From DASPHG01 sp963748315 (GTDB lineage: Bacteria > Actinomycetota > Thermoleophilia > Solirubrobacterales > Thermoleophilaceae), in NCBI GenBank assembly GCA_963748315.1, contig CAVVIK010000006.1, positions 558,001 through 622,000 of the forward strand: a stretch of DNA of 64,000 nt, read 5' to 3'. The notes under the pieces were generated by a model. The model did not search any database, was not told where the DNA came from, and saw only the letters and a list, made by a program, of their open reading frames with translations. Of this stretch, positions 53,914 through 61,954 are shown piece by piece; the stretch's first letter is position 1, and each line of letters opens with the position of its first letter. A program made the position numbers and the translations under genes.

Positions 53914-54986
53914 GAGCGCGAGATCTGCAGCGCGGCTTCAGCGAGTGCGGGCACGCCCTCCACGAACAGCCCCAGGTACTCGTCGTCGGATGCGCCCGCC
54001 TGGAAGCGCTTGAGGTTTCCCTCCATGAACACCGCCGCCTTCCACAGCGCGAGCGCCTGGTACCAGTTGAGCGCCGACATCGAGCGGCCGGTGCGCTCCT
54101 CGTAACGCGCCATCAGCTCCTCGCGCGTGGGGAAGCCGGTCTGGCGAGTGACGGCGCTGAGGCTCGCGAACGAGGTGTCCGCCGGATCGCCGGGCTCGGC
54201 CCAGGTCACGGTCATGTAGCCGAGGTCGGCGAGCGGGTCGCCGATCGTGGAGAGCTCCCAGTCGAAGATCGCGATCAGGCGTGCGGGGGCATCGTTCGCC
54301 AGCATCACGTTGCCGAGCCGGTAGTCCCCATGGACGATCGTGGACTCGGGCGAGTCGGGCATGTTCTCGGCGAGCCAACCGGAGAGCTCCTGGATGATCG
54401 GCAGCTCGCGCGTCTTGTTGTGCTCCCATAGGCCGTTGAAGCGGCGGAGCTGGCGCTCGAGGTAGCCGGTCGGCTTCCCATATCCCTCGAGCCCGCACGC
54501 GCGCCAGTCGACGGCGTGGATTTCGGCGAGCGCATCGACCAGCTCCTCGCCGGCACGCCGGCACTCGTCCGGATCGTCGAGCGCGGGCGGCATCTGCGTG
54601 GTGACGACGACGCCCTCGATGTACTCCATGACGTAGAAGGGCGCACCGATCACAGACTCGTCGTCGCAAATGGCGAGGACGGGCGGCGTTCGGACGTCGG
54701 CGCCCTGGACGCCGGTCAGCAGGCGGGCCTCGCGCAGCACGTCGTGCGCGGACGGCGGGATCGGCGGGCGCGGGGGTCGGCGCAGGACGAAGCGCTCCTC
54801 GCCGCGCTCGACCAGGAAGGTGATGTTCGAATGGCCCTCACCGATTCGCTCTATCTGGAGGTCGCCTGACCCCAGCCCCTGAGCGTCGAGGTACCCCATG
54901 AGGGGATCCGTGACGAGCAGCGGGGGATGCTCCTCCGCCGCGGCCTGCTCAGGCGTTTCGACGATGTCCGCCACGCGGGGGCGCAA
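53910..54986 (-). CDS. APH-like phosphotransferase (ACAD10/11 N-domain type)
   Basis: A 358-aa kinase-fold protein with TTG at 54986 (a GTG lies four codons later). ATP-site features IERIGEGHSNITFLVE and VLRRPP; catalytic loop IVHGDYRLGNVML and metal-binding IAIFDWELSTIGDPLADLGY. This is the subgroup resembling the kinase domain of human ACAD10/11, which phosphorylates 4-hydroxyacyl-CoAs for degradation; association with a HAD phosphatase is also seen in ACAD10. The coupled kinase-HAD pair suggests lipid-derived acyl-CoA metabolism (inference). Confidence 0.88.
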   Translation of the reverse strand: MRPRVADIVETPEQAAAEEHPPLLVTDPLMGYLDAQGLGSGDLQIERIGEGHSNITFLVERGEERFVLRRPPRPPIPPSAHDVLREARLLTGVQGADVRTPPVLAICDDESVIGAPFYVMEYIEGVVVTTQMPPALDDPDECRRAGEELVDALAEIHAVDWRACGLEGYGKPTGYLERQLRRFNGLWEHNKTRELPIIQELSGWLAENMPDSPESTIVHGDYRLGNVMLANDAPARLIAIFDWELSTIGDPLADLGYMTVTWAEPGDPADTSFASLSAVTRQTGFPTREELMARYEERTGRSMSALNWYQALALWKAAVFMEGNLKRFQAGASDDEYLGLFVEGVPALAEAALQISRS

Positions 54987-55063
54987 TCTAGGTGAATGCG
55001 CAAGTTTTCGCGGAAAGCGTCGTTCTATCGATGTGCGAGTCCAAGGTCAGGGATGGCCTGCAT

Positions 55064-55082
55064 GACGCGATTTAGTCGCGTC
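55064..55082. other. Small hairpin GACGCGA-TTTAG-TCGCGTC
   Basis: A perfect 7-bp inverted repeat (55064-55070 and 55076-55082) with a TTTAG loop stands 3 bp before a longer hairpin at 55086. Together they form a compact two-stem structure in the 137-bp gap between rpiB and the kinase gene. No ORF covers them. Confidence 0.5.
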
Positions 55083-55085
55083 TAC

Positions 55086-55116
55086 AGCGGGGCGGTGTCG
55101 GGAGCACCGCCCCGCT
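55086..55116 (-). terminator. Strong 12-bp hairpin downstream of rpiB
   Basis: AGCGGGGCGGTG (55086-55097) pairs perfectly with CACCGCCCCGCT (55105-55116) around a 7-base loop, 8 bp past the rpiB stop. No T-tract follows on the minus strand, so it would act as an I-shaped actinobacterial terminator. It could equally be part of a small structured RNA with the adjacent hairpin. Confidence 0.55.
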
Positions 55117-55123
55117 TCTATGT

Positions 55124-55564
55124 TCAGGGCCCTATTTCGTCGACGTGACGGACGTTCGCCGCGTCGTCCTCGTCTGAGGACGGCTCGCCCGCGAACCAGG
55201 CGTCGAGGATCTCGCTCAGCAGCGCCGCGCTCGTGGTGCGCAGCGAGAGGGCGAGCACGTTGGCGTCGTTCCACTTGCGCGCGCCCTCAGCTGTCTCGGC
55301 GTCGCCGCACAGCGCCGCGCGGATGCCCGGCACCTTGTTGGCGGCGATCGACGCGCCGGTGCCGGTCCAGCAGCAGACGATGCCCTGGTCGGCGCGGCCC
55401 TCGGCGACGTCGCGCGCCGCGGCCTCGCTCGCCCACGCCCAGTCGTCGCGCTCGTCGTCGTTCAGAGCGCCGTGCGGGATCGGCTCGTGTCCGCGCTTGC
55501 GCAGCTCGTCCGCGAGTGCGTCCGCGACACCGGTGCGCTCGTCGGCGGCCACGGCAATCTTCAT
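55124..55564 (-). CDS. rpiB: RpiB/LacA/LacB-family sugar-phosphate isomerase
   Basis: A 146-aa isomerase. IAVAADERTGVADALADEL at the start, the catalytic-Cys region GIVCCWTGTGASIAANKVPGIRAALC with the conserved GTG loop, and NDANVLALSLR are diagnostic. The usual lead residue DHxG is altered to DERTG, so the substrate may not be ribose-5-phosphate. ATG at 55564. A hairpin follows the stop. Confidence 0.85.
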   Translation of the reverse strand: MKIAVAADERTGVADALADELRKRGHEPIPHGALNDDERDDWAWASEAAARDVAEGRADQGIVCCWTGTGASIAANKVPGIRAALCGDAETAEGARKWNDANVLALSLRTTSAALLSEILDAWFAGEPSSDEDDAANVRHVDEIGP

Positions 55565-55573
55565 GGTGAAAGC

Positions 55574-55999
55574 CTAGGCCGTGGCGGGGGCGTGACCCGC
55601 GGCCACGTGCGTGACCGGTACGCCGAACGCGCGGCGGATTCGCGCGGCGAGATCCATACGGAGCAGGCGGGCGCGGCCCGCGCGCGGCGTGGCCACGATC
55701 ACCTCGTCGAACGGCTCGCGCTCCATCACCCAGTTCACGCAGACCATCGCGTCGCGGTCGCAGCCGATCGTCCCCTCCACGCGCGCGCCGGTGCTGCGCA
55801 GCCTCCCGATCGCATCGTCCAGGCGCTCGAGCATCGCGTTGCGCGTGGCGTCCTCATCCCAGGTCCAGGCGTCCGGCACGGGCGCGAGCGGGAGCAGGAT
55901 GCGCGCCTCGACGGCGCCCGCGGAAGTCCGCTCGGCGACGGTTTCCACGAGCTTGTCGGGGACGCTGCCGTCGCATGTGAGGAGCAGGAGGCGAGTCAT
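55574..55999 (-). CDS. Hypothetical protein, possible USP-like fold
   Basis: A 141-aa soluble protein. It has a Rossmann-like alternation (LLLLTCDGSVPDKLVETV, then ARILLPLAPVPDAW, RVEGTIGCDRDAMVCVNWVM, and DEVIVATPRAGRARLL) that resembles universal stress proteins, but the ATP-binding GxxG-S/T motif is not evident. Ends 9 bp before rpiB and may share its promoter. Function unknown. Confidence 0.6.
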   Translation of the reverse strand: MTRLLLLTCDGSVPDKLVETVAERTSAGAVEARILLPLAPVPDAWTWDEDATRNAMLERLDDAIGRLRSTGARVEGTIGCDRDAMVCVNWVMEREPFDEVIVATPRAGRARLLRMDLAARIRRAFGVPVTHVAAGHAPATA

Positions 56000-56088
56000 C
56001 TCTTTCGTCTTCGTTGTTCCACTTCGCGAATCTTTCGAACCCCGGGTTAAGACCCGGTCAACACAACCTCGTCCCCTAGCCTGATCTC

Positions 56089-56937
56089 GTGCCCGAGCTG
56101 CCCGAGGTAGAGATAACTGCGCGTCGTCTGAACGCGGCGCTCGAGGGTACAGAGATCGAGTCCGTGCTCGCGCCGGGGATGGTCACGATGAAGACCTTCG
56201 ACCCGCCAGTCGATGCACTTGCGGGCCGGAAGATCACGCGCGTGGGCCGCGCCGGCAAGATGCTCGTCGTCGAGGCGGGGGACCTCGCCCTCCTGATCCA
56301 CCTCATGTCGGCAGGTCGGCTGCAGCTCTGGGACAAGCGCGCGTCGTTGCGGGACCGCGCATCGCGCCTGCTCGTGCGGATCGGCGACGGGCGTGAGCTA
56401 CGGCTGCGCGAGTTCGGAACCCAGCAGCGGGCGTGGGCGAAGCTGCTCCCGACCGAAGCGGTCGAGCAGGACGAGGCGGTGGCCACGCTCGGTCCCGACG
56501 CATGGCCCGCACCTCCGCTCGAGGTGTTCGCCGAGCGGATCGCCCAGCCGGGGCACCTGCACTCGCTCCTCCGCAACCAGCGCGTGATCGCCGGCATCGG
56601 CCGTTCGTGGGTGGACGAGATCCTGTGGGAGGTCGGGCTGTCGCCGTTCAAGGGCGCGCAGGACCTGGACACCGCGGAGGTCGCCCGGCTGCGGATCGCG
56701 TGCGACGAGGTGCTCGGGCGTGCGCTCGACCACTACGAGGAGGTGATCGGCGAGACGATCCCCGACAAGATGCCGATGCCGCTCAAGGTTCACCGCCACA
56801 CCGGCGAGCCGTGCCCGCGCTGCGGGACCACGCTCGAGGCGGTCCACTTCCGCGATTACGTGACGACGTATTGCCCTGCGGAGCAGACCGGCGGGCGCGT
56901 GCTGAAGGACCGGCGCTTGAGCAAGCTGCTCAAGTAG
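56089..56937 (+). CDS. mutM: Formamidopyrimidine-DNA glycosylase family protein
   Basis: A 282-aa base-excision-repair glycosylase/AP lyase. The catalytic N-terminus PELPEVE is present after the initiator, the beta-sandwich domain and the helix-two-turn-helix (NQRVIAGIGRSWVDEILW) follow, and the C-terminal zinc finger is formed by CPRCGTTLEAV and YCPAEQTGGRVLKDRR. Fpg versus Nei-like specificity (oxidised purines or pyrimidines) is not decided. GTG start at 56089. Confidence 0.92.
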   Translation: MPELPEVEITARRLNAALEGTEIESVLAPGMVTMKTFDPPVDALAGRKITRVGRAGKMLVVEAGDLALLIHLMSAGRLQLWDKRASLRDRASRLLVRIGDGRELRLREFGTQQRAWAKLLPTEAVEQDEAVATLGPDAWPAPPLEVFAERIAQPGHLHSLLRNQRVIAGIGRSWVDEILWEVGLSPFKGAQDLDTAEVARLRIACDEVLGRALDHYEEVIGETIPDKMPMPLKVHRHTGEPCPRCGTTLEAVHFRDYVTTYCPAEQTGGRVLKDRRLSKLLK

Positions 56938-57462
56938 TCAGTTGAGCGACGGGTCCTCGGGCATCCGCGCGAGCAGCGTGTAGCCGCCGCCCTTGCGGTC
57001 GAGCACGTCGGACCAGAGGTCGCCCTCGTCGAACGGGTCCTCCGGCTGCGCCGGCTCGACGATCCATGCGTCCTCCTCGAGCTCGCCGTCGAGCTGCCCG
57101 GGGCCCCAGCCCGCGTGCCCCGCGTACACGCGCACGGCGCTAACGGCCGGGTTGTCGAGCGCCGGGTCGACGACGCCGAGGTCGTCGAGGACGATCGAGG
57201 CCGCCTCATGCGGGTCGTCGAAGCGGCCTAACACGATGACGCTCTCCGGTCCGACCGGCCCGCCGAGGTGAACCACTTCGTCGGGATCGACGAGGACCGG
57301 GAGGTCGGGAACGGCATCGTCCACGGGCGTCTCCGACGGGCGGTTGAGCACGAGCCCGACGGCCCCATCCTCGGTGTGCTCGAGCACCAGCACGACGGTG
57401 CGGCGGAAGAAATCGGTCAGGCCCGGCGACGCGACCAGCAGCTGTCCTCGTACGGAATCCAC
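56938..57462 (-). CDS. YqgE/AlgH family protein (DUF179)
   Basis: A 174-aa protein with the DUF179 hallmarks GQLLVASPGLTDFFRRTVVLV, GAVGLVLNRPSETPV, HLGGPVGPESV and RVYAGHAGWGPGQLDGEL. Biochemical function is unknown; in some bacteria homologues influence transcription of alginate genes. GTG start at 57462. It abuts the convergent mutM gene directly. Confidence 0.92.
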   Translation of the reverse strand: MDSVRGQLLVASPGLTDFFRRTVVLVLEHTEDGAVGLVLNRPSETPVDDAVPDLPVLVDPDEVVHLGGPVGPESVIVLGRFDDPHEAASIVLDDLGVVDPALDNPAVSAVRVYAGHAGWGPGQLDGELEEDAWIVEPAQPEDPFDEGDLWSDVLDRKGGGYTLLARMPEDPSLN

Positions 57463-57509
57463 GCATGTAGTGTGACCTGCATGCAGCCAGCAGAAACGGC
57501 GGAGACGGC

Positions 57510-58136
57510 ATGACCGCGCTGATCGCCGGCTTCGGCGCAGGCTTCATGGTGAGCATGCAGCTCGGCCCGCTGTCGCTCTTCCTGATCCGCTCGACCCTTC
57601 GCGGCACTGTCGCGATCGGCCTCGCGATCGGCGCGGGCATCGCGATCGTCGACGCGCTCTACGCGACCGCGGGTGCGGCCGGCGCCGCGTCCGCGCTCTC
57701 CATCGACAGCGTCCGCACGGTCTTCGGGCTGATCGGCGCGGCTGTGCTGATCGCGCTCGGCGCCCGCACCCTTTGGAGCGCGTTCCGCGTGCGCCTGGGC
57801 GGCGAAACGGACGCGGAGGTCGCGAGTCCGCGCCGCGCGTTCGCCACATCGCTCGCCGCCACCGCCTCGAACCCGCTCACGATCGCCTCGTGGGCGGCGG
57901 TGTTCGCCGCCGCGTCGACCGCGGGCATCGCCGAGAGCACGAACTCCGCCGTGGCGTTCGTGGCAGGCGTCGGCCTGGGCAGCATGGCGTGGGTGACGAT
58001 GCTCGCGCTGGGCGTAGCCGCCGCGCGGGCGCGCGTCGGGCCGCGCTTGCTGAAGACGCTCGACGCCGCTGCCGGCACGGCGATCGTCGCCTTCGGCGGG
58101 CTGCTCGCGTGGCGGACGCTGCGCGAGGGCTCGTGA
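57510..58136 (+). CDS. LysE/RhtB-family exporter
   Basis: A 208-aa membrane protein with about six hydrophobic segments. It begins with GFGAGFMVSMQLGPLSLFLIRSTLR, the LysE/RhtB entrance signature, followed by GAGIAIVDALYATAGAAG. Family members export amino acids. The stop overlaps the GTG of the next gene (GTGA). ATG at 57510. Confidence 0.88.
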   Translation: MTALIAGFGAGFMVSMQLGPLSLFLIRSTLRGTVAIGLAIGAGIAIVDALYATAGAAGAASALSIDSVRTVFGLIGAAVLIALGARTLWSAFRVRLGGETDAEVASPRRAFATSLAATASNPLTIASWAAVFAAASTAGIAESTNSAVAFVAGVGLGSMAWVTMLALGVAAARARVGPRLLKTLDAAAGTAIVAFGGLLAWRTLREGS

Positions 58137-58753
58137 TCAGGATCTGGCTGATCCCGTTCTCGACGAACGTCGAGCGAGTGTCGCTCGCGCTCGGCCACAA
58201 GGGCGTCGAGGCAGAGGCGGTGATGGTCGACCCCGATGACCGCTCCGAGGTCGTCCGCGTGAGCGGGCAGGACCTCGTGCCCGTCGCCGACTTCGACGGG
58301 GAGATCGTCGCCGACTCGCCCGCCATCCTGCAACGAATCGAGGAGCTTCATCCGGACCCCCCGCTGTGGCCGCCGGATCCCGCGCGCCGCGCTGAGCTCG
58401 ACGTGTTCATCGACTGGTTCAATCGCGCGTGGAAAGTCCCGCCGAACGCGATCGCCGAGATGCTGGAGGGCGACGCGCCCGACCAGTTCGCGATCGACGC
58501 CCACGCCGCCGAGATGGCGGCGGCGCTTGGGGTATTCGAGGCGCTCCTCGACGGCCGCCCCTACCTGTTCGGCGAAGCCCTCTCAGCGGCGGATTGCATC
58601 GCCCACCCGTTCCTGAAGTACGCGGCCCAGCGCGACCCGGCCGACGACGAGCTCTTCCACCGCGTGCTCGAGGACTACCAGCCGCTCGGTGACGCGCATC
58701 CGCGTCTCACGGCGTGGATCGCGCGTGTCGACGCCCATCCACGCGCGCTCTAG
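58133..58753 (+). CDS. Glutathione S-transferase-like protein
   Basis: A 206-aa GST-fold protein. GTG at 58133 overlaps the LysE-family stop. The N-terminal thioredoxin-like domain has IPFSTNVERVSLALGHKGV and VPVADFDGEIVADSPAILQRIEE (the cis-Pro and DSPAI contact); the helical domain follows with LSAADCIAHPFLKY. The Ser in STNVER takes the catalytic position. As with the other GST, the thiol cofactor in an actinobacterium is uncertain. Confidence 0.87.
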   Translation: MIRIWLIPFSTNVERVSLALGHKGVEAEAVMVDPDDRSEVVRVSGQDLVPVADFDGEIVADSPAILQRIEELHPDPPLWPPDPARRAELDVFIDWFNRAWKVPPNAIAEMLEGDAPDQFAIDAHAAEMAAALGVFEALLDGRPYLFGEALSAADCIAHPFLKYAAQRDPADDELFHRVLEDYQPLGDAHPRLTAWIARVDAHPRAL

Positions 58754-58762
58754 TTTCAGAGC

Positions 58763-59741
58763 ATGGTCCCGATCGCCGACGCCGCCGACTCGTTCCGCGA
58801 GTTCTTCGACGCGTTCGACCAGTTCTTCGACAACATCGCGGCGATCCGGTGGGGCCAGCTCACGATCGCGATGCTGGCGTTCGTGGGCTACCTCACCCTG
58901 CGTGCACGGGCGTCGTACAACATCCTGCGCGCCGCCTATCCGCAGGAGCGGATCGACTTCCTGCAGATCTGGGGCGCGTACTTCGCGGGCTACGGCTTCA
59001 ACAGCGTGATCCCGGCGCGCGGCGGCGACGTCGTGCGCCTATTCCTGACGAAGAACGCGGTGCCGAACGCGAGCTATCCGGCGGTCGCGGCCTCGTTCGC
59101 CGTCGAGGTGGTCTTCGACGTGATGATGGGCACGCTCATCCTCACGTTCGCGTTCACGCAGGGCGTGTTCCCGAAGCCGCCGGACTTCTCCGATCTGCCG
59201 GCGTTCGACCTGGCGTTCCTCGCGGAGCATCCGCGCTTCACGCTGTTCCTGCTGACCTTTCTCGCCGTCAGCGGGACTGATTGCGATGGCGATGCTCTCG
59301 CTGCGGGTCAAGGCGTTCTGGGCGCGTGTCCGGCAGGGGCTCACGATCCTGTACGACCGCCAGCGGTTCGTGCGCGAGGTGCTGGCCGTGCAGTTCGCCG
59401 GCTGGCTCTTGCGCTTCACCGCCTTCTGGTTCCTACTCGAGGCGTTCAACATCGGCGGTTCGGTGAAGAACGTGCTGCTCGTCCTGGGCGTGAACGCGGT
59501 GGCGGCCGCGGTCCCGTTCACGCCCGGCGGCGCCGGTGTGCAGCAGGCGCTGCTGGTGAAGGTCTTCGGCGGCGCAGCGGCCGCCTACTCGGTCGGCCAG
59601 CAGCTCGCGATCGCGCTGACGACGTTCGCCATCGGCTTCGGCTCGCTCGTCTTCATCTTCCGGATCCGGAGCTTCAAGGAAGTCGTCGCGCGCGGGCGCG
59701 AGGAGCGCGACGCCGAGCGGGGCGCGAAAGCGCAGGCCTAG
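58763..59741 (+). CDS. Flippase-like membrane protein, LPG synthase/UPF0104 type (frameshifted)
   Basis: About 325 aa after repair and around eight hydrophobic segments. Signatures of the lysylphosphatidylglycerol-synthase transmembrane domain family are FAGYGFNSVIPARGGDVVRLF and NAVAAAVPFTPGGAGVQQALL. The break is near 59275, where an extra G separates FLAVSG from LIAMAMLSLRVKAF. No catalytic synthetase domain is attached, so it probably moves lipid-linked substrates. ATG at 58763. Confidence 0.87.
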
Positions 59742-60016
59742 GTTCCGAAGCCCTCGCGCGCCTCGCGCACGAGCGTCACGGCCTCGGGGAAGATGCGCGA
59801 CATCGCCGCGCGCAGCTCATCGGCCTGCTGCTCGGCGTTCCCCTGGAGGTTGAGCCGGCTGATCCCGGCGACCGTCATGTCGACGGCGAGCTTGATCGCG
59901 TTGTCGGCCCAGGCGACCTTCTGGGCGCCCTGCATCTGCTCGGCGAGCTCGGCCATCCGCCGCCGAAGCTCGTCCGGGTCGCCGAACAGCCCGCCGAATG
60001 GATCCTCTGAAGCCAC
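59738..60016 (-). CDS. Hypothetical 92-aa helical protein
   Basis: GTG start at 60016. A short Gly/Phe/Asp N-terminus (EDPFGGLFGDPDELRRRMAE) is followed by amphipathic helices (QQADELRAAMSRIFPEAV). Composition and length recall small YbaB-like helical proteins, but the match is not clear. Divergent from the SDR at 60041 and convergent with the flippase-like gene (4-bp overlap). Confidence 0.55.
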   Translation of the reverse strand: MASEDPFGGLFGDPDELRRRMAELAEQMQGAQKVAWADNAIKLAVDMTVAGISRLNLQGNAEQQADELRAAMSRIFPEAVTLVREAREGFGT

Positions 60017-60040
60017 GGGCTGATTGTAGGCTGGCGACCC

Positions 60041-60847
60041 ATGGCGCTCCCAGTGCCATCCCCAGACGCGACCGCGGTCGTGACCGGTGCCTCGTCCGGC
60101 ATCGGCGCCGACATCGCGCGCGTGCTGGCCGAGCACGGCCACGGCGTGACGCTGGTGGCGCGGCGCGAGGACCGGCTGACCGCGCTCGCGGAGGAGATCG
60201 AGTCGAAGCTCCACGTGCGTGCCGACGCGATCGGGTGTGACCTCTCGGACGCGACGGCCCGAGAAGGGCTGGTCGCGGAGATTCGCGCGCGCGGGCTCGA
60301 CGTCTCGATCCTCGTGAACAACGCGGGCTTCGGCAGCGCGGGACGGTTCCAAGAGCTCGACCTCGACGGGGAGCTGCGGATGGTGCGCACGAACATCGAG
60401 GCGGTCGTGCATCTGTGCGGCGAATACGTGCCCGGGATGGTCGGGCGCGGCGAGGGCGGGGTGCTGAACGTGGCTTCGACCGCCGCATTCCAGCCACTCG
60501 CGCGGCAGAGCACCTACTCGGCGTCGAAGGCGTTCGTGCTCTCGTTCACCGAGGTGCTGAGCAGCGACCTCAAGGGCACGGGCGTGACCGCGACCGCGCT
60601 CTGCCCGGGCCCGGTCAAGACCGAGTTCACCGATCAGCACGAGGGCTTCGACCCGGCAGCGTCGACGCCCGACTTCATCTGGATGAGCGCCGAGGACTGC
60701 GCACGGGCCGCCGTCAAGGGGCTCGAGCGCGGCAAGCGTGTCGTCGTGCCCGGGGTCGGCAACCGGATCGGAACGCTCGCGGGGCAGCACGCGCCGCGGA
60801 GCGTGCTCCTCGCCGCCACCCGCCGCTTCTATCCACTCGGCCGCTAG
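60041..60847 (+). CDS. Short-chain dehydrogenase/reductase
   Basis: A 268-aa classical SDR: cofactor loop TGASSGIGADIA, LVARRE for NADP preference, LVNNAGFG, catalytic Ser in VASTAAF and Tyr-Ser-Ala-Ser-Lys in TYSASKAFVL, product loop LCPGPVKTEF. It resembles the YqjQ/DltE group of NADP reductases with a C-terminal hydrophobic end (SVLLAATRRFYPLGR). ATG at 60041. Confidence 0.9.
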   Translation: MALPVPSPDATAVVTGASSGIGADIARVLAEHGHGVTLVARREDRLTALAEEIESKLHVRADAIGCDLSDATAREGLVAEIRARGLDVSILVNNAGFGSAGRFQELDLDGELRMVRTNIEAVVHLCGEYVPGMVGRGEGGVLNVASTAAFQPLARQSTYSASKAFVLSFTEVLSSDLKGTGVTATALCPGPVKTEFTDQHEGFDPAASTPDFIWMSAEDCARAAVKGLERGKRVVVPGVGNRIGTLAGQHAPRSVLLAATRRFYPLGR

Positions 60848-60872
60848 CGCCGTCCCGATACGGTTCCCGCGG

Positions 60873-61067
60873 TTGAACGCACAGCTGACACCTGACCAGC
60901 GGCGCATGCGCGAGCGCTTCGAGTCGCTCATACGCCTGGCCGCGCCCGGCCTCAACCTGGTCCTCGCGGCCGGTGAGCGGCTGTCGCGGATCGTCGAGCC
61001 CGACGACCCCGACTACTACCCGCCGCGCGTGACGCACGAAGAGCCTCCGCCCGAGATCAAGGACTAG
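60873..61067 (+). CDS. Hypothetical 64-aa protein
   Basis: TTG start at 60873 gives NAQLTPDQRRMRERFESLIRL, an amphipathic helix, then a short hydrophobic part (APGLNLVLAAGERL) and an acidic/Pro tail EPDDPDYYPPRVTHEEPPPEI. The sequence is not a shadow of any other gene, and it ends 4 bp before the next membrane gene. Function unknown. Confidence 0.5.
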   Translation: MNAQLTPDQRRMRERFESLIRLAAPGLNLVLAAGERLSRIVEPDDPDYYPPRVTHEEPPPEIKD

Positions 61068-61071
61068 CTGC

Positions 61072-61950
61072 ATGTCCCACGATCAACAGCTCGCCTGGGA
61101 GGCGCGGGCGGGCAAGCCGGCCGCGGCTGCGGCCTTCGGCGCCGCCCTGCTGGCGATCGTCGCGGGCGTCTACCTGCCGCTCGCTCTGGCGAGCAATCCC
61201 GACGGCGCCGACGAACTGCTGAGGGCGGCCGACAGCGAGTCCGGGGACTTCGTCATCGCCGGCGTGCTGCAGGCGCTCGGCCTGCTGCTCGTGATCCCGG
61301 TGCTGCTCTACCTCTTCCGCGCGACCCGCTACCGCAACCCGCGCCTGATGTCAGCCGCCGCCATCCTGACCGTGCTGGGCGCTCTGACGCTTGCCGTCGT
61401 GACCGTCTTCCGCCAGCTCGAGCTCATCGACATCGCCGACAGCTTCTTCCCGGAGCACGCCCAGGGCGCGGACCTCGAGGAGGTCGCAGAGGACTACATC
61501 AAGGACGAGCTCTCACCGGCGTATCAGGGCATCAGCCTGGGCGGCTCGATCGCGCTCGCCTTCTCGATGATCATGATCGCGCTGAACGCGATGCGCGCGG
61601 GGCTGCTCAGCCGCTTCATGGGCATCCTCGGCATCTTCGTCGGAGTCCTGCTCGTGATCCCGCTCGGCGTTCAGATCCTGCAGCTCTTCTGGTTCGGCGC
61701 GCTCGGGCTGCTGTTCATGGATAAGTGGCCCGGCGGGCGCGGGCCCGCGTGGCAGACCGGTGAGGCGATCCCCTGGCCGGGCGCCGCGGAGCAGCGTGAG
61801 GAGATCGAACGGCGCCGGGCGGAGCGCGAGGGAGTCCAGGAACCGCCGCCAGAGGCGGAGGCGGAGGCGGAGGCGGAGACGGCGACGGAGACGGAGCCGG
61901 AGCCGGAGGAAGCGCGGCCGGCGTCGCGCAAGCGGCGCAAGAAGCGCTGA
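61072..61950 (+). CDS. Membrane protein with acidic-then-basic C-terminal tail
   Basis: A 292-aa protein with about five or six hydrophobic segments in residues 18-225, resembling DUF4386-type membrane proteins. A long cytoplasmic tail follows: Glu/Arg-rich helix, then a low-complexity run of EA, ET and EP repeats, and a final RKRRKKR. The underlying DNA is a run of gaggcg-like hexamers at about 61853-61900, likely unstable by slippage. No function assigned. Confidence 0.65.
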   Translation: MSHDQQLAWEARAGKPAAAAAFGAALLAIVAGVYLPLALASNPDGADELLRAADSESGDFVIAGVLQALGLLLVIPVLLYLFRATRYRNPRLMSAAAILTVLGALTLAVVTVFRQLELIDIADSFFPEHAQGADLEEVAEDYIKDELSPAYQGISLGGSIALAFSMIMIALNAMRAGLLSRFMGILGIFVGVLLVIPLGVQILQLFWFGALGLLFMDKWPGGRGPAWQTGEAIPWPGAAEQREEIERRRAEREGVQEPPPEAEAEAEAETATETEPEPEEARPASRKRRKKR

Positions 61951-61954
61951 CGCG

